The notes beneath the pieces were generated by a model. That model was not told the origin of the DNA. It did no database searches and saw only the letters and a list, made by a program, of their open reading frames with translations. A stretch of DNA of 64,000 nt from G965247265 sp965247265 (GTDB lineage Bacteria; Pseudomonadota; Gammaproteobacteria; UBA4575), in assembly GCA_965247265.1 (NCBI GenBank), contig OZ252002.1, positions 806,001 to 870,000 on the forward strand, written 5' to 3'. Shown piece after piece: positions 1 to 8,335 of the stretch; positions within the stretch are counted from its first letter, which is position 1, and every line of letters starts with the position of its first letter. Both the position numbers and the translations under genes were made by a program.

Positions 1-456
1 TACATGGGCTTACCCATACAATAAAGTCTCCCTTTTTTAGTAGATCGCTTAAAAATGTATGGACTACGCGATCGGATTAAGATCATTGCCTCAGGAAAAT
101 TGGTGACCCCAGCCGATGTCGCGTGGGCATTTGCCGTAGGTGCAGATTTTGTGGTTTCAGCGCGCGGATTTATGTTTTCACTTGGCTGTATTCAAGCACT
201 GCAATGCAATAAAAACACCTGCCCAACAGGCATCACCACACATAATAAAAAGTTGCAATCAGGCCTTGATCCCAAAAATAAGGCGGAACGTGTAAGGAAT
301 TATGCTGAAAACATGGTCTATGAAGTAGGTGTGATCGCACATTCATGTGGTGTAAAGGAACCACGTCAATTGCGTCGGTTCCATGCCAGAATGGTGCGAC
401 CTGATGGAAAATCTGTGCCATTGGATGAAATCTATCCAGAGCCCACATTACTATGA
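1..456 (+). pseudogene. 3' end of glutamate synthase large-subunit-like (FMN-binding) gene, in-frame stop
   Basis: This is the C-terminal part of a GltB-type FMN-binding synthase domain; the 5' part lies outside the window. The segments ASGKLVTPADVAWA and CIQALQCNKNTCPTG (a C-x5-C-x4-C cluster like the Fe-S ligands of glutamate synthase) identify the family. The same frame continues upstream as MGLPIQ-stop-SLPFLVDRLKMYGLRDR, which fits the family, so TAA at 22-24 interrupts an otherwise good alignment. An internal ATG at 55 exists, but a protein starting there would lack the barrel. Either the gene is broken or the base is wrong. It stands 36 bases ahead of the DoxX gene and may be co-transcribed with it. 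Confidence 0.8.
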
Positions 457-492
457 TTGGAAGGACAAAGAATTAAAAATTAGGAGATTACA

Positions 493-1146
493 ATGTCAGC
501 ATTAATAAGTACGGCCAATTCATTACAAAATATATTAGATAAATTCAAAGCTATCGATTTTTTAGGCCCACTTGCTCTACGGCTATATTTAGCACCAATT
601 TTTATTGCCGTGGGTCTACACAAATTTATGCATCTTGAAGATATCGCCAGTTGGTTCGGTAATCCTGATTGGGGGCTCGGCTTACCTGCTCCAATGTTGA
701 TGGCAATTCTTGCAGCGTGTGCAGAATTTTTTGGCGGAATTGCATTGCTATTCGGTATTGCGGTTAGGTGGTTTGCGATTCCACTGATGGTCACAATGCT
801 TGTTGCAATTTTTACAGTTCATTGGGATAAGGGTTGGTTTGCAATAGCACCGGGCGACCCGTCGACCAGTACTGCAAAACCTCTTGCATCACTTGGCATT
901 CCTGCGGCAAAACGCAGCTTAGAAAATAGTGAAGAAGTTGGTAAACGCGTCAGCGCTGCAAAATCACTATTGAAAAAACATGGCAACTATAACTGGATAA
1001 CTGAAAAAGGAAACTTTGTTGTACTGAACAATGGGATTGAATTTGCAGTGACCTACTTTATTATGCTGCTGGTGTTATTTTTCACAGGAGCTGGAAAATA
1101 TTTAAGCATAGACTACTGGATCGCAAAATGTTTTAGAGACACTTGA
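493..1146 (+). CDS. DoxX-family membrane protein
   Basis: A 217-residue inner-membrane protein of the DoxX family with about four hydrophobic segments: LALRLYLAPIFIAVGLHKF near residue 27, a pair around 75-115, and a last one near 190. An AGGAG ribosome site lies seven bases before ATG 493. A soluble insert of about 60 residues (near 128-180) separates the third and fourth segments. DoxX proteins frequently sit with DUF692 and DUF2063 genes in the bufferin/Hvf-type metallophore clusters, and both follow here. The role is probably in that pathway rather than in thiosulfate oxidation, but this is inferred from neighbours only. Confidence 0.8.
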   Translation: MSALISTANSLQNILDKFKAIDFLGPLALRLYLAPIFIAVGLHKFMHLEDIASWFGNPDWGLGLPAPMLMAILAACAEFFGGIALLFGIAVRWFAIPLMVTMLVAIFTVHWDKGWFAIAPGDPSTSTAKPLASLGIPAAKRSLENSEEVGKRVSAAKSLLKKHGNYNWITEKGNFVVLNNGIEFAVTYFIMLLVLFFTGAGKYLSIDYWIAKCFRDT

Positions 1147-1261
1147 CTATGAAGTTAAAAGGTATTTGCATATTAGTCTAATAAGTATCAGACAGAACTA
1201 ATGAAAAAATGCAGTGTCAAATAAACTATTGCTAAAAAGCCTTTGCGACACGATTTATCTA

Positions 1262-2128
1262 ATGAAAACAGATTTAAAAAACCCATATACAGTAACAGGC
1301 TCAGGTCTTGGGTTACGTCGTGATTTATTAAATGAGTTAGAAATTGATTTCCCTGCTGAAATTGATTTTATGGAAGTTGCTCCAGAAAACTGGATTGGGA
1401 TTGGAGGTCGATTGGGCAAACAATTTCGTGCATTTTCTGAAAAAATTCCATTTGTTACGCATGGCTTATCTTTATCACTAGGTAGTCCAGCCCCGCTGGA
1501 TGAATCACTCGTTCAAGATATTAAAAAGTTCTTAGATGATCATAGAATTCGTTGTTATAGCGAACATCTTAGTTATTGCTCTGATAGCGGACATTTATAT
1601 GACTTAATGCCAATTCCATTTACAGACGAAGCTGTACACTATGTAGCAGGAAGAATTAAGCGTGTACAAAATATTCTTGAACAAAAAATCGCGATTGAAA
1701 ATGTTTCCTATTACGCAGCACCAGGTAAAGAAATGGATGAGATTTCATTTATAAATACTGTATTAGAAGAAGCAGATTGCAACCTTCTTCTTGATGTTAA
1801 TAACATCTATGTAAACTCAGTGAATCATCACTATGACGCTACTGAATTTTTACGGGCATTACCTGGTGAGCGAATTGCCTATTGTCACGTTGCAGGTCAT
1901 TTCAATGAAGCAGATGATTTAATTGTAGATACTCATGGTGCTGACGTAATTGATCCGGTATGGGAGCTACTAGACAAAGCTTATGAGTTTTTTGGAGTAA
2001 TTCCAACATTACTGGAAAGAGACTTCAATTTCCCACCGTTAGAAGAACTAATGAAAGAAGTTCATACCATTCATGATTTGCAAACAAAGTGGAAACAAAC
2101 GGCTGCACCTGTCGCACAAGTAAGTTAA
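1262..2128 (+). CDS. DUF692 multinuclear iron oxidase (MNIO; BufB/HvfB-like)
   Basis: A TIM-barrel DUF692 protein of 288 residues. Enzymes of this family use a two- or three-iron site to convert cysteines of small precursor peptides into oxazolone/thioamide or thiooxazole groups. Likely metal-ligand motifs are visible in order: EVAPENW, THGLSLS, SEHLSY, IENVSYY, LDVNN, CHVAGH, DTHG and LLERD. I prefer ATG 1262, where family similarity begins (TGSGLGLRRDLL); a GTG at 1214 would add 16 unsupported residues. The gene lies between DoxX and a BufC-type partner. No DUF2282-type precursor is seen next to it. Confidence 0.88.
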   Translation: MKTDLKNPYTVTGSGLGLRRDLLNELEIDFPAEIDFMEVAPENWIGIGGRLGKQFRAFSEKIPFVTHGLSLSLGSPAPLDESLVQDIKKFLDDHRIRCYSEHLSYCSDSGHLYDLMPIPFTDEAVHYVAGRIKRVQNILEQKIAIENVSYYAAPGKEMDEISFINTVLEEADCNLLLDVNNIYVNSVNHHYDATEFLRALPGERIAYCHVAGHFNEADDLIVDTHGADVIDPVWELLDKAYEFFGVIPTLLERDFNFPPLEELMKEVHTIHDLQTKWKQTAAPVAQVS

Positions 2129-2142
2129 GTTTAAAATTTGTT

Positions 2143-2931
2143 ATGACGAACGAAAACGTAGAATTTAAAAATATTCAACATGAATTCACTGCACATTTAA
2201 AAGATCCTGAACATTCTCCTGCGCCCAGTGATATTGAAGATCGGCGCATGGAAATTTATCGTGGTCTCTTTTATCGAAATATTCAAAACTTTGTCGCTAA
2301 TGCCTTTCCTGTATTACGTAAACTCTATAGTGACGATGATTGGCATAAGATGGTGAGAGATTTTTTTGCACATCATCATTCCAAAACACCTTATTTCAAA
2401 GACATCTCACATGAATTCCTAAAATACTTGCAAGATGAACGTGAGCCACAACCTGAAGACCCAGTGTTTGCAAAAGAACTAGCTCACTACGAATGGATAG
2501 AAATCCATATTACATTTCTTGATATTGAACCAGATTTGACAAAAGTTGATACAAAAGGTGACATGGTAGAAGGTATTCCAGTGCTATCCCCGATGGCCCA
2601 ACTGCACAGCTATAACTATCCAGTGCATAAAATTAAACCGAACTTTCAGCCTGAACACCCCAGTGAACAACCTACTTTCTTAATGATTTATAGAAATCGT
2701 GAAGATAAAGTAGGATTTATGGAACTAAACCCTGTAACAGCAATGCTAGTTGGATTGATCGAAAATAATAAAAATAAAACTGGCCGGGAATTACTAGATG
2801 AAGTTATTGCAATGATAAATCACCCTAATCCTGATATTGTTTACGAGGGTGGAAAACAAACATTCAAACAATTACGGACCAACGATATACTACTTGGTAC
2901 TGTGTTACCTGATCTGAATATTCGAGTTTAA
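2143..2931 (+). CDS. DUF2063 BufC/HvfC-like MNIO partner protein
   Basis: A 262-residue protein with the DUF2063 N-terminal signature (RRMEIYRGLFYRNIQNFVANAFPVL split around residues 30-55), which is the docking partner of DUF692 enzymes and presents the precursor peptide. ATG 2143 lies 14 bases after the DUF692 stop; the earlier in-frame ATG 2089 would overlap the upstream gene and adds residues unlike the family. The C-terminal half (VLSPMAQLHSYNYPVHKI, NPVTAMLVGLI) matches the second domain of BufC proteins. The tight spacing points to one transcript with DoxX and the MNIO gene. Confidence 0.82.
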   Translation: MTNENVEFKNIQHEFTAHLKDPEHSPAPSDIEDRRMEIYRGLFYRNIQNFVANAFPVLRKLYSDDDWHKMVRDFFAHHHSKTPYFKDISHEFLKYLQDEREPQPEDPVFAKELAHYEWIEIHITFLDIEPDLTKVDTKGDMVEGIPVLSPMAQLHSYNYPVHKIKPNFQPEHPSEQPTFLMIYRNREDKVGFMELNPVTAMLVGLIENNKNKTGRELLDEVIAMINHPNPDIVYEGGKQTFKQLRTNDILLGTVLPDLNIRV

Positions 2932-2939
2932 AAGAAAAA

Positions 2940-3122
2940 CTAATAAGCGTTTTTACTATTCAAGACTGTTAAAATTGTTTTAAAAATTATTTGAATATCT
3001 AGATTCAATGACCAGTATCTAAGATAATTCAGATCATACTCAATTCGCTTTTCCATATATTTGATATCACTAGTCTCCCCACGTAAGCCACTAACCTGCG
3101 CTAAACCAGTAATACCTGGTAA
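2940..3122 (-). pseudogene. 3' remnant of a sugar-transferase (undecaprenyl-phosphate sugar phosphotransferase) gene cut by the IS
   Basis: Reading the minus strand from the IS edge gives 60 codons then TAG at 2942-2940. The peptide begins LPGITGLAQVSGLRGET and continues with RIEYDLNYLRYWSL and LDIQIIFKTIL, the C-terminal signature of bacterial sugar transferases (WcaJ/ExoY type) that start exopolysaccharide or O-antigen synthesis. The frame is open right up to the IS boundary at 3123. No matching upstream part is visible beyond the IS right end or beside the second IS copy, so the rest was lost or moved. The protein cannot be functional from this fragment. Confidence 0.85.
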
Positions 3123-3914
3123 GGTATTGACAAGTTAACTTTTTACACATCTACGAATTCTAGAAAAAACGTATTCTATAACGCCGTTGCACATCTCCAA
3201 GACGCAAAGGCGTTCTCCCTAAGTTGATGAAAATGCTTAGCTGATACTAAATGACGACCAAGATTGAAAAGATTATATACCGCTGCATGTGCACTTAAAA
3301 AACGTTGCGCTTGCTGCATCGATTTAAATCGGCGCATTCCTCGCTCTCGAACTCGCGTCGGTTGATGCGAAAGCTCGGCTCGGTTATTAGCGTATTGAGA
3401 AGTATCGTGAATAGATTCTGGGATGAGTTCTCGATGTGCAACGCCATAGCTTCTTAACTTATCCGTGGCTATTTTTCTGGGTTCACTCCCATGGTTTCTT
3501 ATCAGGCGCTTAAAAAAACGCTTGGCTGCAGCGCCATCTCTGCGTGATTGCAGAAACACATCAACTACTTCGCCATCCTGATTCACCGCGCGCCATAAAT
3601 AATGTTGCTTACCATGAACTTTGACGAATACTTCATCTATGTAAAATGTATCACCGTAGCCCTGGTGCTTTCGCTTCAATCGCCTGGCGTATTGAGGACC
3701 AAACTTATTACACCACATACGAATGGACTCATAACTGACTTCAATCCCGCGTTCAGCTAATAGATCTTCGATGTCCCGATGACTGACGTTGAAGCGATAG
3801 TAGAGCCAGACGGCATATTGAATAATTTCAGATGGAAATCGGTGACGTTTATACAAGCTTTTTGATTTATTCATCCAGTAATTGTCGCCCAGATGCGTTT
3901 AACTTGTCAGTACC
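3123..3914 (-). mobile_element. IS6-family insertion sequence, copy 1 (792 bp)
   Basis: Ends are GGTATTGACAAGTT on the left and AACTTGTCAGTACC on the right, a 14-bp terminal inverted repeat with one mismatch. Boundaries were set by comparison with the second copy at 60210-61001: the shared sequence starts and stops at the same bases and is 792 bp in both. The flanking octamers cctggtaa and gaccaacg do not match, so there is no target duplication. The element interrupts a sugar-transferase gene. One transposase gene fills it. Confidence 0.93.
3176..3874 (-). CDS. IS6-family transposase
   Basis: A 232-residue DDE transposase of the IS6/IS26 type. An N-terminal helix-turn-helix-like part (FNVSHRDIEDLLAERGIEVS) precedes the catalytic core. 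The acidic residues are visible as YIDEVFVKV, IATDKLRSYG and NNRAELSHQPTR. The length is normal for the family. The protein is the same as that of copy 2 at 60263-60961 over its full length, so the two insertions are recent or kept alike by recombination. The reading frame is intact and probably active. Confidence 0.95.
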   Translation of the reverse strand: MNKSKSLYKRHRFPSEIIQYAVWLYYRFNVSHRDIEDLLAERGIEVSYESIRMWCNKFGPQYARRLKRKHQGYGDTFYIDEVFVKVHGKQHYLWRAVNQDGEVVDVFLQSRRDGAAAKRFFKRLIRNHGSEPRKIATDKLRSYGVAHRELIPESIHDTSQYANNRAELSHQPTRVRERGMRRFKSMQQAQRFLSAHAAVYNLFNLGRHLVSAKHFHQLRENAFASWRCATAL

Positions 3915-4198
3915 GACCAACGCGCTTACAGCAATAATCTGCCGATAAATACCTGGAATCTATACCATTATTTATATACGGGACAACAAATGAATAGTAG
4001 ATAGGATATAGCCTTCTGATTGTGAGTCTCTTCACATTACATTCTGATTTAACTCAAAAAATACGAATAATCGGCACATTCATCAAATATCAACTAGTTT
4101 ATATATGGTTATATACTTTAATACCTACGTTCTTTCAGAAATTTATTTTCACAAATTTGAAGTATTTTGAAAAACATACTAAGGAAAGCTATTTGAAT
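3915..4198. other. non-coding stretch between IS copy 1 and the ROK gene
   Basis: About 280 bases of AT-rich sequence with no supported gene. It is not recognisably the missing 5' part of the sugar-transferase gene on the other side of the IS. A short plus-strand frame (4022-4243) runs into the ROK gene and has no family features. Confidence 0.5.
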
Positions 4199-5098
4199 TT
4201 AGCTCATTCCCCACAGCCATGCGGCTCCTCTTACACCACTTGAGTCTCTATAACTTGGAGGCATCAACTTAGTAATAATACATTCCGAAAAAATCCATTC
4301 ATGCCAAATTCTCGGTACAACTTCATATAATCGATTTATATTAGACAGACCGCCGCCTAGCACTATTACATCAGGATCTAAAATATTAATGATATGTGCC
4401 AAGCTTTTTGCTAATCGATTTTCATAAATTTGCATTGCCTTTGCAGCAGCAGGGTTTCCTTTTTCAGCTTGTAGGTTAATTTCTTTTGCACTTAATTTAA
4501 ATTTAGCCAGTTGTTCAAAATCATTTTCCAAGCCAGCACCAGACAAAAACGTTTCAGTACATCCACGTCGACCACACCAACATTTCGTTAGCTCTAATTC
4601 GTTTCGGTCAGGCCAAGGCAATGGATTGTGCCCCCACTCGCCAGCAATGGCATTACAACCCACAAGTACCTTTTTATTAATCACAATCCCTGCACCAACA
4701 CCGGTGCCAAGTATTACGCCAAATACAGCATTGGCATCTTTTGCGGCTCCATCCAACGCTTCTGATAGAGCAAAACAATTCGCATCATTTGTAATGCGAA
4801 TTTCTCTATCTAATATTTTTTCAAGGTCTTGTTTAACTGGTTTGCCATTTAGACAAATTGAATTCGAGTTTCTCAATAAATTTGAATCTGGAGAAAATGA
4901 GCCAGGAGTACCGATGCCAATACTACACTTTAAATTTAACTGTTCTTCGGATTCATGAACAAGGGATGAGATTGCATTAAGTATCGCTTGATAATCTTCC
5001 TTAGGTGTAGGAATACGTTTACGTAGCATTTCATGACCTTGATCATCTAAAACCAAGATTTCAATTTTGGTCCCGCCCAAATCAATCCCTATACGAAT
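4199..5098 (-). CDS. ROK-family sugar kinase (Mak/NagK-like), probable ATT start
   Basis: A 299-residue ROK kinase that phosphorylates a hexose or N-acetyl hexosamine with ATP. Visible are the phosphate-binding IRIGIDLGGTKIE, the second motif GVILGTGVGAGIV, the substrate/zinc region GEWGHNPLPW and the zinc motif CWCGRRGCTETFLSG. The GHNPLPW plus CxCGxxGC pattern resembles fructokinase Mak. The family N-terminus requires six codons upstream of the first usual start (TTG 5080), leading to ATT at 5098-5096. AAGGAG lies six bases before that ATT and a stop codon lies two codons before it. So translation from ATT, or an ATG miscalled as ATT, is likely. Confidence 0.85.
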   Translation of the reverse strand: MRIGIDLGGTKIEILVLDDQGHEMLRKRIPTPKEDYQAILNAISSLVHESEEQLNLKCSIGIGTPGSFSPDSNLLRNSNSICLNGKPVKQDLEKILDREIRITNDANCFALSEALDGAAKDANAVFGVILGTGVGAGIVINKKVLVGCNAIAGEWGHNPLPWPDRNELELTKCWCGRRGCTETFLSGAGLENDFEQLAKFKLSAKEINLQAEKGNPAAAKAMQIYENRLAKSLAHIINILDPDVIVLGGGLSNINRLYEVVPRIWHEWIFSECIITKLMPPSYRDSSGVRGAAWLWGMS

Positions 5099-5113
5099 TG
5101 TTTACTCCTTATT

Positions 5114-5659
5114 TTAATAATCCGTTGACCAAAGTGTTTCTTCTTGCTTTGCATATTTGGATAACACTCGGGAGACTACAAATAAATAGTCAGATAAACG
5201 ATTCAAATAAATCTGAATATCTGGATTTAATTTTTCTGTATCATTTAAAGCAACTACACTGCGTTCTGCTCTCCTGCATACAGCACGCGCTAAATGACAA
5301 GTTGCTGCAGCATGTCCACCACCAGGCAAAATGAAATTATTAAGTGGTGCTAAACTTTCATTAAAAGAGGCTATTTGCTTTTCTATCTCAGTCACCATAT
5401 CTTCATTGATGAAATTAAATTCTGAATTATTAATCTCTGCACCTAAATTAAAAAGCTGATGCTGAATTTTAACTAAGCTTATTCTTACTTCTTCCGGTAT
5501 CTTATTTGCAAGTGCCATCCCAATTACACAATTGAGTTCATCGACATCGCCAATAACTTGTATTAGGGGACAATTTTTGCGAACACGCACACCTCCTGAT
5601 AAACCCGTCTCCCCCTCGTCCCCTGTTTTTGTATAAATTCTTGTTAAGCGATTCGACAT
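5114..5659 (-). CDS. PduO-type cob(I)alamin adenosyltransferase
   Basis: This 181-residue cytosolic enzyme transfers the adenosyl group of ATP to cob(I)alamin. The ATP-binding N-terminus RIYTKTGDEGETGLSGG, the VIGDVDELNC segment, the FILPGGGHAAATCHLARAVCRRAER helix (split near residues 110-133) and the C-terminal LNRLSDYLFVVSR are all diagnostic of PduO-type enzymes. It sits 14 bases downstream of btuB and 15 bases upstream of the ROK start, so btuB, this gene and the ROK gene probably form one operon under the cobalamin riboswitch. Receptor plus adenosyltransferase fits corrinoid uptake and activation. Confidence 0.93.
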   Translation of the reverse strand: MSNRLTRIYTKTGDEGETGLSGGVRVRKNCPLIQVIGDVDELNCVIGMALANKIPEEVRISLVKIQHQLFNLGAEINNSEFNFINEDMVTEIEKQIASFNESLAPLNNFILPGGGHAAATCHLARAVCRRAERSVVALNDTEKLNPDIQIYLNRLSDYLFVVSRVLSKYAKQEETLWSTDY

Positions 5660-5673
5660 TTTAGTTTACGTAG

Positions 5674-7461
5674 TTATTCAAATAGTCTAAGCCTTAATTC
5701 TGCATACAATGATTGGCCTGGAGTATTAAAGCCTGATGCCAATTCGTAGTCTTTATCAAATAAATTATCCGCTTTAATTGCCACAGTTGCATAGGGGAAC
5801 GTATAACCTGCGGACACATTCATTAATCCATATCCAGCTAACCTTTCATCACCAAAATCTTTTCTGTCTGATGTAAGCAGGCCATTAAATAAGATAAAAA
5901 ACTGTTCGTGATTATAAGAAATTGAACTTGTAAGTGTGCGTTTTGCCCTCCTTAATAAACGCGAATCTTCTGTTTCATTATCGGGATCTTGTGAAATACC
6001 CTCAACCTGTACATGCCAGTCTTTATAACTATGTAAAACGGAAAGCTCAATACCACGAATACGCGCATCCTCTACATTTTGATTCTCAAATGTAAATGCA
6101 ACGGGATCTACCAATATTGTTTCTATTAGGTCTTCAATCTTATTTTCAAAAGCACGAATGGAAACAATTGTTTCATTCGAAAATGCATAATTGATACCTG
6201 CTTCAATCGAGCGAGACGTTTCTTCATCTAAATCTGGATTTCCACCAAAACCAAATCTTGCATTACTGTCGGGCGCCCTAAATCCTGTGCCAATACTTGC
6301 AAATAGCTTAGTGTTATCTGATACATCGTATCCGTATTTAAAATTCCAGGTTACCGTGTCATCAAAGTCATCGTTATCGGTATAGCGCGACGAAGCATAA
6401 AGGCTATGCTTTTCAATTTTTAACTGATTTTGTAAATATGCCGCATATTCATCAGTACTTTCTTCATAATCTGTGCCAAATGATAATGATTCTGTGTCTT
6501 CTTCTGTCTTAGATAGTCCAAACGTGAAGATATTGTCTTCAAACTTAATATCGCTCTTCCAGTCATAGACATAGCGTTTTGTTTTTGCATAGTCTTTGTC
6601 TCCTAAAAAATTGGCTTGGCTTTGATCAACGCCATCCTTTGTGCTCGATATAGAAAGTGATGTTTGCCAATCCTCAGTGATGGGCAAAGTAATTGAAGAG
6701 CTAAGTACTTCGTTTTTTCGATCCTGATCTAAATTGGTGCCAAAGCTATCGTATTCGGTATTACCATCTGCCTGCCAAAAACCAAATGCGATATCACTGA
6801 TACCCAATTTTGCATTAATATTTAAGTTGACAGTGCTATTGTCATGGCCGTGATCGGAATCGGATGTTGTGGTGGCTGGGAAACCATCGCTATCAAATTG
6901 GTTATAGGAGAAATTTCCAGAAACCATATCATTACCATAGGCTAAATCGATGCCTTGTTCTTGAGTAGAATAACGGCCATCGGAAAATTTTAAACTTGCA
7001 CTTTTTTCAGAATCTTGTTTTTTTGTAATAATATTGATGACACCCCCAATGGCTTCCGAACCATACACGGTTGAACGCGGTCCTTTTATAATTTCGATGC
7101 GCTCAATACTTTCGGGATTAATCATTTCTAAAGCAGGTGCGCCAGTAGTCGCTGAATTCATTTTGATACCATTAATAAGTACGGCTGTATGGTTACTGTT
7201 GGTACCACGCGTAAATACAGAAGTTTGTTGACCGGGCCCACCGGTTCGGCCGATATCCATACCGGCCTGCCAGCGCAAAAGATCTGCGATGTCACCTGAC
7301 CAGGTTCGCTCAATGGCTTCCCGATCAATAATTATGGTAGAAGGTATAACTTCTTTTACAGATTGATTAAACCTAGCAGGTGTTACCACTACTTCTTCAG
7401 CAGCAAATAAACTGACACTTGAAAATAATAAAATCGGTATTACTGATGAGCCAAAGTGCAT
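5674..7461 (-). CDS. btuB: BtuB-like TonB-dependent corrinoid receptor
   Basis: A 595-residue outer-membrane receptor. After a signal peptide (MHFGSSVIPILLFSSVSLFA) comes the TonB box region EEVVVTPARF. The plug domain follows (TSVFTRGTNSNHTAVLINGIKM, IERIEIIKGPRSTVYGSEAIGGVINIITKK, in pieces near residues 70-130), then a 22-strand barrel ending in the usual aromatic-type residues (LRLRLFE). ATG 7461 is chosen because GGAGG precedes it by six bases and the signal peptide starts there; an upstream frame to 7527 adds an unlikely leader. The cobalamin riboswitch immediately upstream supports vitamin B12 as the substrate. Confidence 0.92.
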   Translation of the reverse strand: MHFGSSVIPILLFSSVSLFAAEEVVVTPARFNQSVKEVIPSTIIIDREAIERTWSGDIADLLRWQAGMDIGRTGGPGQQTSVFTRGTNSNHTAVLINGIKMNSATTGAPALEMINPESIERIEIIKGPRSTVYGSEAIGGVINIITKKQDSEKSASLKFSDGRYSTQEQGIDLAYGNDMVSGNFSYNQFDSDGFPATTTSDSDHGHDNSTVNLNINAKLGISDIAFGFWQADGNTEYDSFGTNLDQDRKNEVLSSSITLPITEDWQTSLSISSTKDGVDQSQANFLGDKDYAKTKRYVYDWKSDIKFEDNIFTFGLSKTEEDTESLSFGTDYEESTDEYAAYLQNQLKIEKHSLYASSRYTDNDDFDDTVTWNFKYGYDVSDNTKLFASIGTGFRAPDSNARFGFGGNPDLDEETSRSIEAGINYAFSNETIVSIRAFENKIEDLIETILVDPVAFTFENQNVEDARIRGIELSVLHSYKDWHVQVEGISQDPDNETEDSRLLRRAKRTLTSSISYNHEQFFILFNGLLTSDRKDFGDERLAGYGLMNVSAGYTFPYATVAIKADNLFDKDYELASGFNTPGQSLYAELRLRLFE

Positions 7462-7569
7462 GCGTACCTCCAAATATTTATCGGTATCAGGCACACTGCA
7501 AAAGAACACAAAATTCTTGCGTAACATGAACTTCAGCTAGAGTCGCCCGCCGCAACATCCTGAATCACT

Positions 7570-7722
7570 AAAGGCCGGTCTCCGGGCTGATGAGTTATTA
7601 AATTTAGAGTAAACCGCCTTCCCATGCAAAGCACAGTGGCTAATGGTTTACCTATCCTCAATCACCGTTGCGGGGGCAGCGCCTGAACTAACCAGGCTTC
7701 CCTGTTTCACTCTAAAACTTAA
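7570..7722 (-). promoter_or_regulatory. cobalamin riboswitch
   Basis: On the minus strand the leader of btuB carries the conserved blocks in order: GAGTGAAACAGGGAAGCC, GCCCCCGCAACGGTGA, GCCACTGTGC, TGGGAAGGC and the B12 box region GCCCGGAGACCGGCC. These are the core elements of the adenosylcobalamin-binding RNA. It ends about 110 bases before the btuB start, leaving room for an expression platform that lowers btuB expression when cobalamin is plentiful. Confidence 0.92.
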
Positions 7723-7793
7723 CACATATAAGTTAAGACAAGAGCACCTATAGTGAATTTGACATTAAGAATGATTATAGCAAATTCATGCTG

Positions 7794-8315
7794 CTATTGT
7801 TGGAGTAGCTTAATATTGGGAATGACTTCATCACTGTGCTCAGCAGGTACTACTTTACGAAATATTTTCGCCACATTTCCATCTGGATCGATTATAAAAG
7901 TATGCCGCTTAGCAAGTTTAAGCGGACCAAGAGAGGTTAACGAGCCATATTGTCTCGCAACTCTCCCTTCAGGATCTGATAAAAGCGGAAATTGCAAACT
8001 ATACTTTTCTGCAAACTTTGAATGACTTTCAATACTATCAACACTCACACCAAGAACAATAATATTTAATGCTTGAAGAATTGCAATATCATCTCTAAAT
8101 GCGCAAGCTTCTTTTGTACAACCTGGCGTATCATCTTTAGGATAGAAATAAAGCACTACCCATTTTCCCTGATAGTTACTTAATATTTGTAACTCTTCAT
8201 TTTGATCTAACAATTCAAAACTAGGCGCAGGTTGGCCTATTTCAATTTCAGACGCATTAGATGAACTTAATAGTCCCTTAGTAATAATAATTGCTAGTAA
8301 ACGTATATTAAACAT
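7794..8315 (-). CDS. bcp: Bcp/PrxQ-type thiol peroxidase, probably exported
   Basis: A 173-residue atypical 2-Cys peroxiredoxin that reduces hydroperoxides. The thioredoxin-fold core has YFYPKDDTPGCTKEAC with peroxidatic Cys66 and a resolving Cys71 five residues later, as in PrxQ. The usual GVSVDSIESHSKFAEKY and LSDPEG segments follow. The N-terminal 22 residues are hydrophobic and end in a signal-like SSSNASE, so this version may work in the periplasm, unlike E. coli Bcp. It is transcribed away from the riboswitch region and lies 20 bases downstream of the broken sugar dehydrogenase gene. Confidence 0.88.
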   Translation of the reverse strand: MFNIRLLAIIITKGLLSSSNASEIEIGQPAPSFELLDQNEELQILSNYQGKWVVLYFYPKDDTPGCTKEACAFRDDIAILQALNIIVLGVSVDSIESHSKFAEKYSLQFPLLSDPEGRVARQYGSLTSLGPLKLAKRHTFIIDPDGNVAKIFRKVVPAEHSDEVIPNIKLLQQ

Positions 8316-8335
8316 TTTAAAGACTAAAGAATCAG

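Noticed and set aside
4022..4243. 73-codon plus-strand frame between the IS and the ROK gene
   Set aside because: No ribosome site or family features; overlaps the ROK gene end.
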